NCBI GenBank assembly: GCA_045565015.1
Contig: JBJLGD010000040.1
Coordinates: 1 to 24,428, forward strand
Length of the DNA: 24,428 nt
Direction: 5' to 3'
Source of the DNA: GCA-2697345 sp045565015
GTDB taxonomy: Bacteria; Pseudomonadota; Alphaproteobacteria; Rhodobacterales; Rhodobacteraceae
The notes beneath the pieces were generated by a model, which saw nothing but the letters and a program-made list of their open reading frames with translations, searched no databases and was not told where the DNA came from. Below are positions 9,701-16,759 of this stretch, in pieces (within the stretch, counting starts at the first letter, position 1; each line of letters starts with the position of its first letter). Position numbers and translations under genes: made by a program.

Positions 9701-10178
9701 TTCGGGACGTCAGGATAGAAAGTCTGCGAGAGGCAATAGGTTCTCTTTTGTTCAGGTTTCAGATCCAACTGGGCTTTACGAAGTTACAGTATTCTCTGAT
9801 GTTCTTGAAGATTCAGATGACCTTCTCCAATCTGGTCAGAACGTAGCTATGAGTGTGGAGGCAGCACTTGAGGCAGGGCAGTTGAAGTTACTTTGCCGTT
9901 CGGTGCAATCAATAGACTCCGCTATTAAAATCAAAGGTATAAAAGGATTAAAAATTTTTATTAATAGAGATGAAACCGTTGTATCACTAGCCTCTATTTT
10001 TAATAAGGAGGCAAAGACGGTCGACCAGAGGAGTGTTGGTGAGGTGTCGCTGTGCTTGCTAGATTCCGATCTTCCTGGCGAGGTAGAAGTCTTACTAGGA
10101 AACTCTTATCCAATACACCCAGAAGTTTGCACAACTATTAAGAATTTAAATGGAGTTATTTCAATTGAAGAGTATTAA
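6726..10178 (+). CDS. dnaE: DNA polymerase III alpha subunit
   Basis: 1150 aa from the ATG at 6726; the family-typical N-terminus (FIHLRVHSEYSLLEG) starts within ten residues of it, whereas the longer in-frame reading from 6672 adds unrelated sequence. Replicative DnaE1-type polymerase. Domains: PHP domain at the N-terminus; GPGRGSGAGS; palm with PDFDIDF at 401-407 (catalytic Asp403 and Asp405) and Asp558 in VKFDFLG, matching the three acidic residues known in E. coli; YRPGPM; the NKSHAAAYAVVSYQTAWLK fingers segment; then an OB-fold region near GRQDRKSARG and a tau-binding tail. Length is close to the E. coli protein (1160 aa). It contains an uninterrupted T8 run at 7357-7364, useful as a control for the frameshifts elsewhere in the window. 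The ribosome-binding site is weak. Confidence 0.97.
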   Translation: MQENPKFIHLRVHSEYSLLEGAIKIKELPSMCFAMGMPAVAVTDTNNLFGALEFSEYSSNAGIQPILGCQMSLCFTDSASVDTDSSLPSIVLLVQNEVGYKNLLKLNSKAYLEKEGSPFITMEDLRGSSAGLIALTGGVNGPVGKLLISEKTDEAHDLLLDFLEIFQNNLYIEIQRHPSEGGVSELEVATESHFIKLAYKLKIPLVATNDVFFPDNGMFEAHDALMCISSGAYVDQRESRRRLTPQHFFKTQEEMLTLFADLPEATANTVEIAKRCAFKAETREPILPKFAENENQELRTQALAGLKARLDVIQLAVPVSEYQSRLEFELKVIDEMGFPGYFLIVADFIQWAKSKQIPVGPGRGSGAGSLVAYALTITDLDPLRYSLLFERFLNPERVSMPDFDIDFCMDRREEVINYVQQKYGHDKVGQIITFGALLSKAAIRDIGRVLQMPYGQVDRLAKLIPVDGVRPVSIGKALATEPKLRDEAKKEEIISRLLDYAGKVEGLLRNASTHAAGVVIGDRSLDELVPLYQDPRSTMVATQFSMKWVELAGLVKFDFLGLKTLTIIQNVLNILKDREIIIDIGNIPLDDKKTFDLYSSANTVAVFQVESSGMMDALRRMKPTSIEDIVALVALYRPGPMENIPAYCEVKNGQRELESIHPLIDHILAETQGIIVYQEQVMEIAQVMAGYTLGGADLLRRAMGKKIKEAMDAERPKFMKGAQLKDVSEKKASEVFDLLEKFANYGFNKSHAAAYAVVSYQTAWLKANYPVEFMAGVMNCDMHLTDKLSIYKDEIINKLKINIIPPCVNRSQAKFSVEGNKVLYALGALKNVGVEAMELVIKAREISESRRFSTIYEFARSVDMKKVGKRPLEMLTKAGAFDQLLDNRALVLHNLDRLVSYSSAIHEQRRSNQSSLFGEAGEDLTEPKFKQVDDWSATEKLVEEHSAIGFYLSGHPLDDYRASLKRNKIVVLSELEALVQGGPIAVKIAGSISGRQDRKSARGNRFSFVQVSDPTGLYEVTVFSDVLEDSDDLLQSGQNVAMSVEAALEAGQLKLLCRSVQSIDSAIKIKGIKGLKIFINRDETVVSLASIFNKEAKTVDQRSVGEVSLCLLDSDLPGEVEVLLGNSYPIHPEVCTTIKNLNGVISIEEY

Positions 10179-10195
10179 CTGTTAAAACTCTTTAT
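10169..10195 (+). terminator. Possible weak terminator after dnaE
   Basis: AGAGT (10169-10173) pairs with ACTCT (10187-10191), with a short inner TTA/TAA helix and then TTTAT. The hairpin begins inside the last dnaE codons and lies between the convergent dnaE and slyX genes. The stem is AT-rich and the T-run short, so support is low. Confidence 0.25.
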
Positions 10196-10210
10196 AGCAT
10201 ATTTGTTTAT

Positions 10211-10411
10211 CTAATAGTGTGGTGGCTTAGCATCATTAAAATATTCAGTTGCGTTATTTTCAGTTTGATTGGAAGCTATTATACCCATGAGTCCTTCTAT
10301 TCTAGCGGTTGATATCTTAATGATTTTTTCATGTTCCGCAACAATATCTGAAAGTTCATCTATAGTTTTTAAAATATGAGAGATTTTCTCTTCAATTATA
10401 ATATTTTTCAT
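10211..10411 (-). CDS. slyX: SlyX family small protein
   Basis: 66 aa, acidic and mostly helical, with heptad-like hydrophobic spacing across residues 8-45 that suggests a coiled coil. It ends in PPHY, the C-terminal signature I associate with SlyX (the E. coli protein ends PPPHY). SlyX has no firmly established molecular role. The start is well supported: AGGAG lies about 7 nt upstream of the ATG at 10411. It is convergent with dnaE and divergent from hisS, so it is probably transcribed alone from the 10412-10527 gap. The assignment rests on size, coiled-coil character and the terminal motif; overall sequence similarity to E. coli SlyX is weak by eye. Confidence 0.7.
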   Translation of the reverse strand: MKNIIIEEKISHILKTIDELSDIVAEHEKIIKISTARIEGLMGIIASNQTENNATEYFNDAKPPHY

Positions 10412-10527
10412 CTATTTCTCCTTTAATAAATTGTTTTGTTAAAAATTTAAAGATAACCGTTTGTCTTGCTCCTTTTTATCACCTCGTTTAAAGCAGGTCT
10501 AAGGTAATTTTAAAGTGGTATAATTTT

Positions 10528-12024
10528 ATGTCAAAAATAAACAAGCAACTTCGGCCAAAAGCTGAAACACCAAAAGGCTTTAGAGATTATTTTGGCTACG
10601 AAATCATAAGACGACAGGAGATGTTAAAAATAATTGGCGACGTTTATGAACTATATGGTTTTAGTGGATTAGAAAGTTCAGCGATTGAAACAGTTGATGC
10701 GTTAGGCAAGTTTTTGCCTGATATAGATCGACCAAACGAAGGAATATTTGCTTGGGAAGAAGATAACACTTGGTTAGCACTAAGGTATGACCTTACGGCG
10801 CCTCTAGCTAGAGTTTATGCACAATTTCGAAATAATTTACCGAGTCCTTACAGGAGGTATGCAATGGGTCCTGTATGGAGGAATGAAAAACCTGGAGTGG
10901 GCAGATATAGACAATTTTATCAATGTGACGCTGATACAGTAGGCTCTGCTAGTATTATGGCAGATTTTGAGATTTGTTCTATGCTATCGGACGCATTAGA
11001 GGCTGTTGGTATCTTAAGGAACGATTACATAGTTAAGGTCAATAATAGAAAGATCTTAACGGGAATTATGGAAGTTTCTGGGCTGTTTGATCCAAAGAAT
11101 TTAGACCATAAGCTTAAGGAGAGAGGAATTGTTCTTAGAGCAATTGATAAGTTAGATCGTCTTGGAAAAGATAGTGTTTTAGATCTTCTGGGCAGTGGTA
11201 GGAAAGACCCTAGCGGTGACTTTACAGAGGGGGCAAACCTAAGCGATGAGCAGGTTAGTCGAATTTTAAGTTTTACATCTGCCAAAGGAAATACTGAAGA
11301 GAAAACGATTCAAAACCTCAGAGAACTAGTAAATGGTTCAACCATAGGTAATAAAGGTGTTGAAGAGCTCAGTCAAATGTTGGAGCTGAGTCAGGCACAA
11401 GGATATTTTAGTGACAGAGTCACTGTTGATCCCAGTGTCGTTAGAGGTTTGGGTTATTATACAGGACCAGTCTTTGAGGCAGATCTGACTGCGGAGTTTT
11501 TTGATCAGGCTGGAGTGAAGCAGACTGTTGGTGCGGTTGCGGGTGGTGGAAGATATGATGATTTGATAAAGCGATTTACCGGTCAGGAAGTTCCAGCAAC
11601 TGGAATTTCAGTTGGTGTAGATCGGTTGCTTGCAGCTTTAAATATTAGTAAAGAAACTAACAGGGAACCTATCGGTCCCGTAGTAGTTACTGTTATGGAA
11701 CGGGATAAACTAAACTTATATCAAAAAATTGTTTCGGAATTACGTGCAGCTGGAATACAATCTGAGGTTTATATGGGTAATCCTAAGAACTTTGGCAACC
11801 AACTGAAATATGCCGATAAAAGAAACTCTCCGATAGCTGTTATTGTTGGTGTGGATGAATATAAAAAGGGCGTTGTCCAGCTGAAAGATCTTGCACTTGG
11901 ATCTAAAATTTCTAAGGACGCAACCTTAGAGGAATGGAAGTCGCAGCCGGCCCAAAAAGAGGTAAAAAGAGAAAGTTTAGTTAATGAAGTTTTAGCTATG
12001 CTAGAAAAAACAAAAAAAATATAA
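10528..12024 (+). CDS. hisS: Histidyl-tRNA synthetase, alphaproteobacterial type
   Basis: 498 aa class II synthetase that charges tRNA-His. Motifs: TPKGFRD at 14-20, LRYDLTAPLAR at 85-95 (motif with catalytic Arg/Asp), motif 2 GPVWRNEKPGVGRYRQF at 114-130, the histidine signature RGLGYYTGP at 306-314, and motif 3 region GGGRYDD at 339-345, followed by an anticodon-binding domain to the C-terminus. It is longer than the roughly 424-aa E. coli enzyme, and motif 2 reads VWRNEKPG rather than the E. coli FRHERPQ. Both fit the divergent alphaproteobacterial HisRS class, known to have co-evolved with tRNA-His lacking the extra G-1. The ribosome-binding site is weak. A TATAAT sits four bases before the ATG but has no matching -35. 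Confidence 0.95.
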   Translation: MSKINKQLRPKAETPKGFRDYFGYEIIRRQEMLKIIGDVYELYGFSGLESSAIETVDALGKFLPDIDRPNEGIFAWEEDNTWLALRYDLTAPLARVYAQFRNNLPSPYRRYAMGPVWRNEKPGVGRYRQFYQCDADTVGSASIMADFEICSMLSDALEAVGILRNDYIVKVNNRKILTGIMEVSGLFDPKNLDHKLKERGIVLRAIDKLDRLGKDSVLDLLGSGRKDPSGDFTEGANLSDEQVSRILSFTSAKGNTEEKTIQNLRELVNGSTIGNKGVEELSQMLELSQAQGYFSDRVTVDPSVVRGLGYYTGPVFEADLTAEFFDQAGVKQTVGAVAGGGRYDDLIKRFTGQEVPATGISVGVDRLLAALNISKETNREPIGPVVVTVMERDKLNLYQKIVSELRAAGIQSEVYMGNPKNFGNQLKYADKRNSPIAVIVGVDEYKKGVVQLKDLALGSKISKDATLEEWKSQPAQKEVKRESLVNEVLAMLEKTKKI

Positions 12025-12044
12025 AATTTTAATTAAAAAGTTTC

Positions 12045-12473
12045 CTATCTAACTCCTATGTCTGCTAACTCTGCTAAAAGTTGTGCTGGAATATTATCAT
12101 TATTACGACTGTCTATTTTCAAATCTGCTGGGCTCTGTTCGATTTCTAGATAGCGCCAGCCTTGAAAGGGTCTTTTCCTAACAGACTCAGTTTCATAAAT
12201 CGTACTATCAAAAATTAAGGAGCAGCATCTGACATTATCACCACGATAAAACTCTTCCATCCCCAGAATCTTTTGACGAGCCATTATGTAGCCTTTTATA
12301 ACCCAGAAAATAGATCCTCCGTTCAAGATTTCTAATTGTCGCTTTGGCCACATTCTGGTTATGTGTCTAGGCTTTTTATCAGGCCATTTCTCTTTATTGG
12401 AAAGTTGCCATCTTCGAATATCCTTTACTGTGGATGATCCAACGTTTATTTTTATAAGATTTATATACGCCAT
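12045..12473 (-). CDS. DUF1489 family protein
   Basis: 142 aa from the ATG at 12473, chosen because AGGAAA lies 5-6 nt upstream and the family starts close to this point (a short strand leading to INVGSSTVKDIRRW). The protein shows the features I recognise from DUF1489, a conserved alphaproteobacterial family of unknown function: HITRMWPKR, a GGSIFWVIKG segment, an RCCSLIFD strand and RPFQGWRYLE near the C-terminus. No signal peptide or membrane segment is seen; it is probably cytoplasmic. It is convergent with hisS (20 bp gap) and divergent from nrdJ. Function cannot be stated. The longer in-frame start at 12503 is less likely because it would cover the ribosome-binding site. Confidence 0.8.
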   Translation of the reverse strand: MAYINLIKINVGSSTVKDIRRWQLSNKEKWPDKKPRHITRMWPKRQLEILNGGSIFWVIKGYIMARQKILGMEEFYRGDNVRCCSLIFDSTIYETESVRKRPFQGWRYLEIEQSPADLKIDSRNNDNIPAQLLAELADIGVR

Positions 12474-12576
12474 TATTTTTCCTAAAATTATATTTAATAT
12501 CATCCTTATTCTTGCCGCGGGCTATTTTCCAGTTTAAGATAGAACTCCTTCAGTTAATTAGGGAATCTATCAACAA

Positions 12577-14877
12577 ATGTCAGGTTTTGTAACACCTTTT
12601 TCGGAACAAATTTGGGATATGAAATACCGCTATAAAGATTCAAACAAGAATCCTATAGATAAAAGCGTTTCTGATTCTTGGAGAAGAGTTGCGAAGTCGC
12701 TTTCATCCGTAGAAAAAGACCGGAAAAGATGGGAAACAATTTTTTTTAATGCTCTTCAGGATTTTAAGTTTTTACCAGCGGGTCGAATTTTAGCGGGAGC
12801 GGGAACTGGTCGTTCTGTGACCTTGTTTAATTGTTTTGTCATGGGAACCATTCCGGACTCAATAAGTGGTATATTTGATATGTTAAAAGAGGCTGCAATA
12901 ACAATGCAGCAGGGCGGTGGAATCGGATATGATTTTTCAACGATAAGACCGCTTGGTGCTGAGGTTGAAGGAGTCGCGGCCGATGCATCTGGACCATTAA
13001 CCTTTATGAATGTTTGGGACTCTATGTGTACGACGATAATGTCTGCGGGTTCTCGCAGAGGAGCTATGATGGCTACAATGATTTGCGATCATCCTGATAT
13101 CGAACGATTTATTGAAGCCAAGGCTGACAGTAAAAAACTGAGAATGTTTAACCTTTCTGTTTTAGTCACTGATGCATTTATGAATGCAGTCAAAAATGAA
13201 GAAGACTGGCAGTTAAGTTATAAAAATAAGATTTACAAGACAATCGCAGCAAAGGATTTGTGGGAAAAAATTATGAAAAGCACTTTTGAGTTTGCCGAAC
13301 CAGGAGTGATATTCATTGATCGTATAAATCAGGCTAATAATTTAAGTTATTGTGAGTCTATAATGGCAACTAATCCTTGCGGAGAACAGCCGCTTCCGCC
13401 GTATGGTGCTTGTCTACTTGGTTCAATAAATCTGGCAACAATGGTAAAAGAGCCTTTCAGCGATAATGCTGTTCTTGATAAAGCTTTGTTAAAAGAGATT
13501 ATTCCTACAGCGGTCAGAATGATGGACAACGTTATAGATGTATCAAGATTTCCGTTGTCGGCTCAAAAAAAGGAAGCTATTTCAAAACGTCGGATTGGTC
13601 TTGGTGTAACGGGTCTTGCTGATGCACTTTTAATGACTGGTTATAGATACGGTTCTGATAAAGCTGTATCTTTGACTGAAGAATGGTTACATTTCATTGC
13701 CAGGGAAGCCTATTTGTCATCTATAGAGCTAGCTAAAGAGAAAGGACCTTTCCCTCTGTTTGACTCCGAAAAATTTCTATCAAGTGGAAATATGAAAAGA
13801 ATTGATTCAGATATAAAAGAGGAGATTAAGGTTAATGGCATCAGGAATGCCTTACTTACATCGATAGCTCCAACAGGTACCATAAGTTTGTACGCGGGTA
13901 ATGTTTCTAGTGGTATCGAGCCCATCTTTGCGTATTCATATGATAGAAAAGTTATTCAAAATGATGGTACAAAGCGAAAAGAAGAAGTAACAGATTATGC
14001 TATCAGTTTATGGAAAAGTAGGTACGGGACAAAAGAGTTTCCAAGTTATTTTGTTAACGCACAAGTCTTGGACCCTCTTGAACACGTTAAGATGCAGGCT
14101 GCTGCTCAAAAATGGGTAGACTCCTCAATCTCTAAAACAATTAATTGTCCAGAAAATATATCTTTTGAAAATTTCAAGGAAGTGTATCTGGCTGCTTGGG
14201 ATCAAGGTTGTAAAGGCTGTACGACTTATAGACCGAATAAGGTAACTGGCTCGGTCTTGAGTATTTCTAACGCTGAAAGTGCAGAAACAGAAATACCAAA
14301 AGGAGATAAAAGAAATTCAGAAAATGACGCAGTAGTCTATATGTCGGAACCGTTGGCCAGACCTCAGGATTTAGATGGAAAAACATATAAGGTTAAATGG
14401 CCAGATAGTGAGCATGCTTTATATATCACCATAAATGATATACTTTTAAACGGAAATAGAAGGCCTTTTGAGATTTTTGTAAACTCTAAAAATATGGAGC
14501 ACTTTGCATGGACAGTAGGCCTAACTAGAATGATTTCAGCAGTTTTTAGAAGAGGGGGTGATGTATCCTTTGTTGTCGAAGAGTTGAAAGCCGTTTTTGA
14601 TCCACGTGGTGGAGCTTGGATGAGGGGAAAATACATACCATCTATACTTGCAGCGATTGGTAATACTATTGAGGAACACATGGTAGAAATTGGTTTCTTG
14701 GATATTATGGATTGTAAAAGAGCAGAAAGTTCTAGTGAAGACATAACTGAGGTGAACGAATTCAATGAGGGCTCATCAAAATCAAAAATATTTTGTCCAA
14801 GTTGTGGTGAACGTGATTTGCAAATGCTTGAAGGCTGTATGACTTGTATATCATGTGGCTATTCTAAATGTGCGTAA
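12577..14877 (+). CDS. nrdJ: Adenosylcobalamin-dependent ribonucleotide reductase (class II)
   Basis: 766 aa. Class II reductases turn ribonucleotides into deoxyribonucleotides using a thiyl radical made from adenosylcobalamin, independent of oxygen. Visible: Cys86 in LFNCFVMG and Cys279 in GACLLGSINL as the expected redox pair; NPCGE at 266-270 with Asn266, thiyl Cys268 and Glu270; the phosphate-binding region around APTGTISLYAGNVSSGIEP; and a GCTTYRPNK segment typical of NrdJ. The C-terminal tail has a zinc-ribbon-like set C740, C743, C757 and C760, with C754 and C765 as further candidates for reductant exchange. It is preceded by AGGGA about 14 nt before the ATG. Only 15 bp separate it from uppS, suggesting co-transcription. 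cobQ elsewhere in the window supplies the B12 link. An intact T8 run occurs at 12740-12747. Confidence 0.95.
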   Translation: MSGFVTPFSEQIWDMKYRYKDSNKNPIDKSVSDSWRRVAKSLSSVEKDRKRWETIFFNALQDFKFLPAGRILAGAGTGRSVTLFNCFVMGTIPDSISGIFDMLKEAAITMQQGGGIGYDFSTIRPLGAEVEGVAADASGPLTFMNVWDSMCTTIMSAGSRRGAMMATMICDHPDIERFIEAKADSKKLRMFNLSVLVTDAFMNAVKNEEDWQLSYKNKIYKTIAAKDLWEKIMKSTFEFAEPGVIFIDRINQANNLSYCESIMATNPCGEQPLPPYGACLLGSINLATMVKEPFSDNAVLDKALLKEIIPTAVRMMDNVIDVSRFPLSAQKKEAISKRRIGLGVTGLADALLMTGYRYGSDKAVSLTEEWLHFIAREAYLSSIELAKEKGPFPLFDSEKFLSSGNMKRIDSDIKEEIKVNGIRNALLTSIAPTGTISLYAGNVSSGIEPIFAYSYDRKVIQNDGTKRKEEVTDYAISLWKSRYGTKEFPSYFVNAQVLDPLEHVKMQAAAQKWVDSSISKTINCPENISFENFKEVYLAAWDQGCKGCTTYRPNKVTGSVLSISNAESAETEIPKGDKRNSENDAVVYMSEPLARPQDLDGKTYKVKWPDSEHALYITINDILLNGNRRPFEIFVNSKNMEHFAWTVGLTRMISAVFRRGGDVSFVVEELKAVFDPRGGAWMRGKYIPSILAAIGNTIEEHMVEIGFLDIMDCKRAESSSEDITEVNEFNEGSSKSKIFCPSCGERDLQMLEGCMTCISCGYSKCA

Positions 14878-14892
14878 GGAACAAAGTTAGTC

Positions 14893-15579
14893 ATGCATAT
14901 AGGGTTAATAATGGATGGAAACGGTAGCTGGGCTGCTGATAAAGGGCTGTCTCGTGCATATGGTCATCAAATTGGTGTTAAAAGAATCGAGGAATGTATT
15001 CTTATAGCTCCTTCTTGTGGTATTAAAGTTCTTACACTTTATGCATTCTCAACGGAGAATTGGAAGCGCCCTCAGACCGAAATTGATGTGTTGTTGAATT
15101 TAATACGTATACACTTAAATAAAAAAGTTTATGAATTAAAAGATGCTGACATAAAAGTTAGGTTTATAGGATCTCGAGATAAGCTATCAAAGAGCCTTAT
15201 TAAATCGATAAAATTAATTGAGGACTCTACAAGAGAGTGCACTGGTCTTCAAATCAACGTTGCCGTTGATTATGGGGGAAGAGATGAAATAGTTAAAATT
15301 ACAAAAGAAATAGCTACTGACATTAAAACAGACTGCTTAGATTTATCAGACATTGATGAAAATTTATTAGATCAAAAAAGTGTATTAGCCCACTGTGGTC
15401 AACCTGATCTAATATTAAGAACTGGTGGAGAAAAAAGATTATCAAATTTTTTACTATGGCATGCTGCCTATTCTGAATTATCTTTTGTTGATATTAAGTG
15501 GCCCGATTTCACAGCGAAAAACTTGATTGAACAAGTAGAAGCATTTAAAAAAAGAGATAGAAAATATGGAGACTTATAG
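14893..15579 (+). CDS. uppS: Isoprenyl (undecaprenyl diphosphate) synthase-like cis-prenyltransferase
   Basis: 228 aa, Z-prenyltransferase fold. UppS condenses isopentenyl diphosphate onto farnesyl diphosphate to make the C55 carrier lipid for cell-wall synthesis. Conserved blocks: IMDGNGSWA at 6-14 with the metal-binding Asp8, RAYGH, FSTENWKRP, NVAVDYGGRDEI, and LRTGGEKRLSNFLLW with the substrate Arg residues. Two oddities: position 12 is Ser where the family almost always has Arg (Arg30 in E. coli, in MDGNGRWA), and the protein lacks the usual N-terminal extension of about 17 residues. It sits after nrdJ instead of in the common frr-uppS-cdsA-dxr cluster, so it could be a second paralogue with a different chain length or role. 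AAGGA lies about 12 nt upstream of the ATG. Confidence 0.87.
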   Translation: MHIGLIMDGNGSWAADKGLSRAYGHQIGVKRIEECILIAPSCGIKVLTLYAFSTENWKRPQTEIDVLLNLIRIHLNKKVYELKDADIKVRFIGSRDKLSKSLIKSIKLIEDSTRECTGLQINVAVDYGGRDEIVKITKEIATDIKTDCLDLSDIDENLLDQKSVLAHCGQPDLILRTGGEKRLSNFLLWHAAYSELSFVDIKWPDFTAKNLIEQVEAFKKRDRKYGDL

Positions 15580-15685
15580 ATTTTTAATATTAATTGTTGC
15601 CGGGCTAATACACTTTTTTGTTCTCGGATGACTTTTATGAAAATATCGTCTACTTTTTAAAAAATGAAGGATTAGGAGTGCGCAT

Positions 15686-16672
15686 ATGGTTGATAAAAAT
15701 AAACCGATAACAGGTTGGAGCCATATTCCAGAAGTTCCACTAAAGGTGTCACCATTTTTCAGATGGCCTCTAGAGCCTTTTGAAATGGTTAGATGGCTTT
15801 GGAATAGCTGGTTCTTAATTTCTGAACGATTAATTCTTGTGGGTGTTGCCTTTATGTGTTTGATATGGACGCAGCCTGAGCTCGCAGATATTAAAATCTT
15901 AAAGTTGGATTGGATGTTTCAACTATGGATTCGAAATATACTCTTGATGATAACGGTAGCAGGTGGTCTACACCTTTATCTATATACTTTTAAGAGACAG
16001 GGCAAAAAGCTGAAGTATGATCCACGACCCTTAATGATAAAGGGGCGCCAATTTAGTTTAGGGGGTCAAATTCGAGATAATATGTTTTGGACTTTGGCTA
16101 GTGGGGTTACAGTATGGACCTTTTATGAAATTATAATGTTTTGGGCTATGGCTAATGGGTGGGCACCAGTTTTAACTTGGAACGATAGCCCTTTTTGGTT
16201 TGTTAGCCTTTTTATAATTATACCCATTTGGGAAAGCTTTTATTTTTACTGGATACATAGAGCGCTGCATTGGCCACCGTTATATAGGTTGGTACATTCG
16301 GTTCATCATCGTAATATAAATATTGGCCCTTGGTCTGGATTGTCAATGCATCCCGTAGAGCATTTAATTTTTTTAGGATCAGTTTTAATTCATTGGATAA
16401 TACCGGCGAACCCAGTTCATATCCTCTATCATATGCAGTATTTTACATTAACCGCTGCAACTACGCACGCTGGGTTTGAAGGTATAGTAGTAAAAGACCA
16501 AAATAGATTACGCCTTGGTACTTTCCACCATCAGATGCACCATCGTTATTTTGAGTGTAATTATGGTGGTTTAGAAGTTCCTTGGGATAAGCTATTTGGG
16601 TCTTTTCATGATGGAACAGAAAAAGCTGATAGCGCTATGAAGGCGCGTCGAATCAGGATAATGGGTTCCTAG
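15686..16672 (+). CDS. Sterol desaturase / fatty acid hydroxylase family membrane protein
   Basis: 328 aa integral membrane di-iron enzyme of the fatty acid hydroxylase superfamily. Several hydrophobic segments are visible at about residues 45-65, 80-105, 140-165 and 170-195. The histidine boxes that bind iron are present in order: HRALH, HSVHH, an HPVEH segment, a THAGFEG segment and HHQMHH. The reaction type is O2-dependent hydroxylation or desaturation of a lipid; the substrate (sterol, fatty acid, ornithine lipid or carotenoid) cannot be told from sequence. The start is secure, with TTAGGAG about 7 nt before the ATG at 15686. It lies 106 bp after uppS on the same strand, so joint transcription is possible but unproven. 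No sterol biosynthesis genes are in the window. Confidence 0.88.
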   Translation: MVDKNKPITGWSHIPEVPLKVSPFFRWPLEPFEMVRWLWNSWFLISERLILVGVAFMCLIWTQPELADIKILKLDWMFQLWIRNILLMITVAGGLHLYLYTFKRQGKKLKYDPRPLMIKGRQFSLGGQIRDNMFWTLASGVTVWTFYEIIMFWAMANGWAPVLTWNDSPFWFVSLFIIIPIWESFYFYWIHRALHWPPLYRLVHSVHHRNINIGPWSGLSMHPVEHLIFLGSVLIHWIIPANPVHILYHMQYFTLTAATTHAGFEGIVVKDQNRLRLGTFHHQMHHRYFECNYGGLEVPWDKLFGSFHDGTEKADSAMKARRIRIMGS

Positions 16673-16759
16673 AAGAAAAATATCATTAGCCCTGGATATA
16701 ACTAATATTCTCTGTCACTAATCAGATAAGATACCACGATTAAAATATCAGACGAATTT

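Noticed and set aside
10519..10530. A perfect TATAAT three bases before the hisS ATG, hinting at a leaderless mRNA.
   Set aside because: No -35 at the right distance, and transcription would start at or after the ATG; in AT-rich DNA such a hexamer is expected by chance.
16685..16706. ATTAG...CTAAT hairpin between the convergent desaturase and M20 genes.
   Set aside because: Only 5 AT-rich base pairs with a 12-nt loop and no T-run; too weak to call a terminator.
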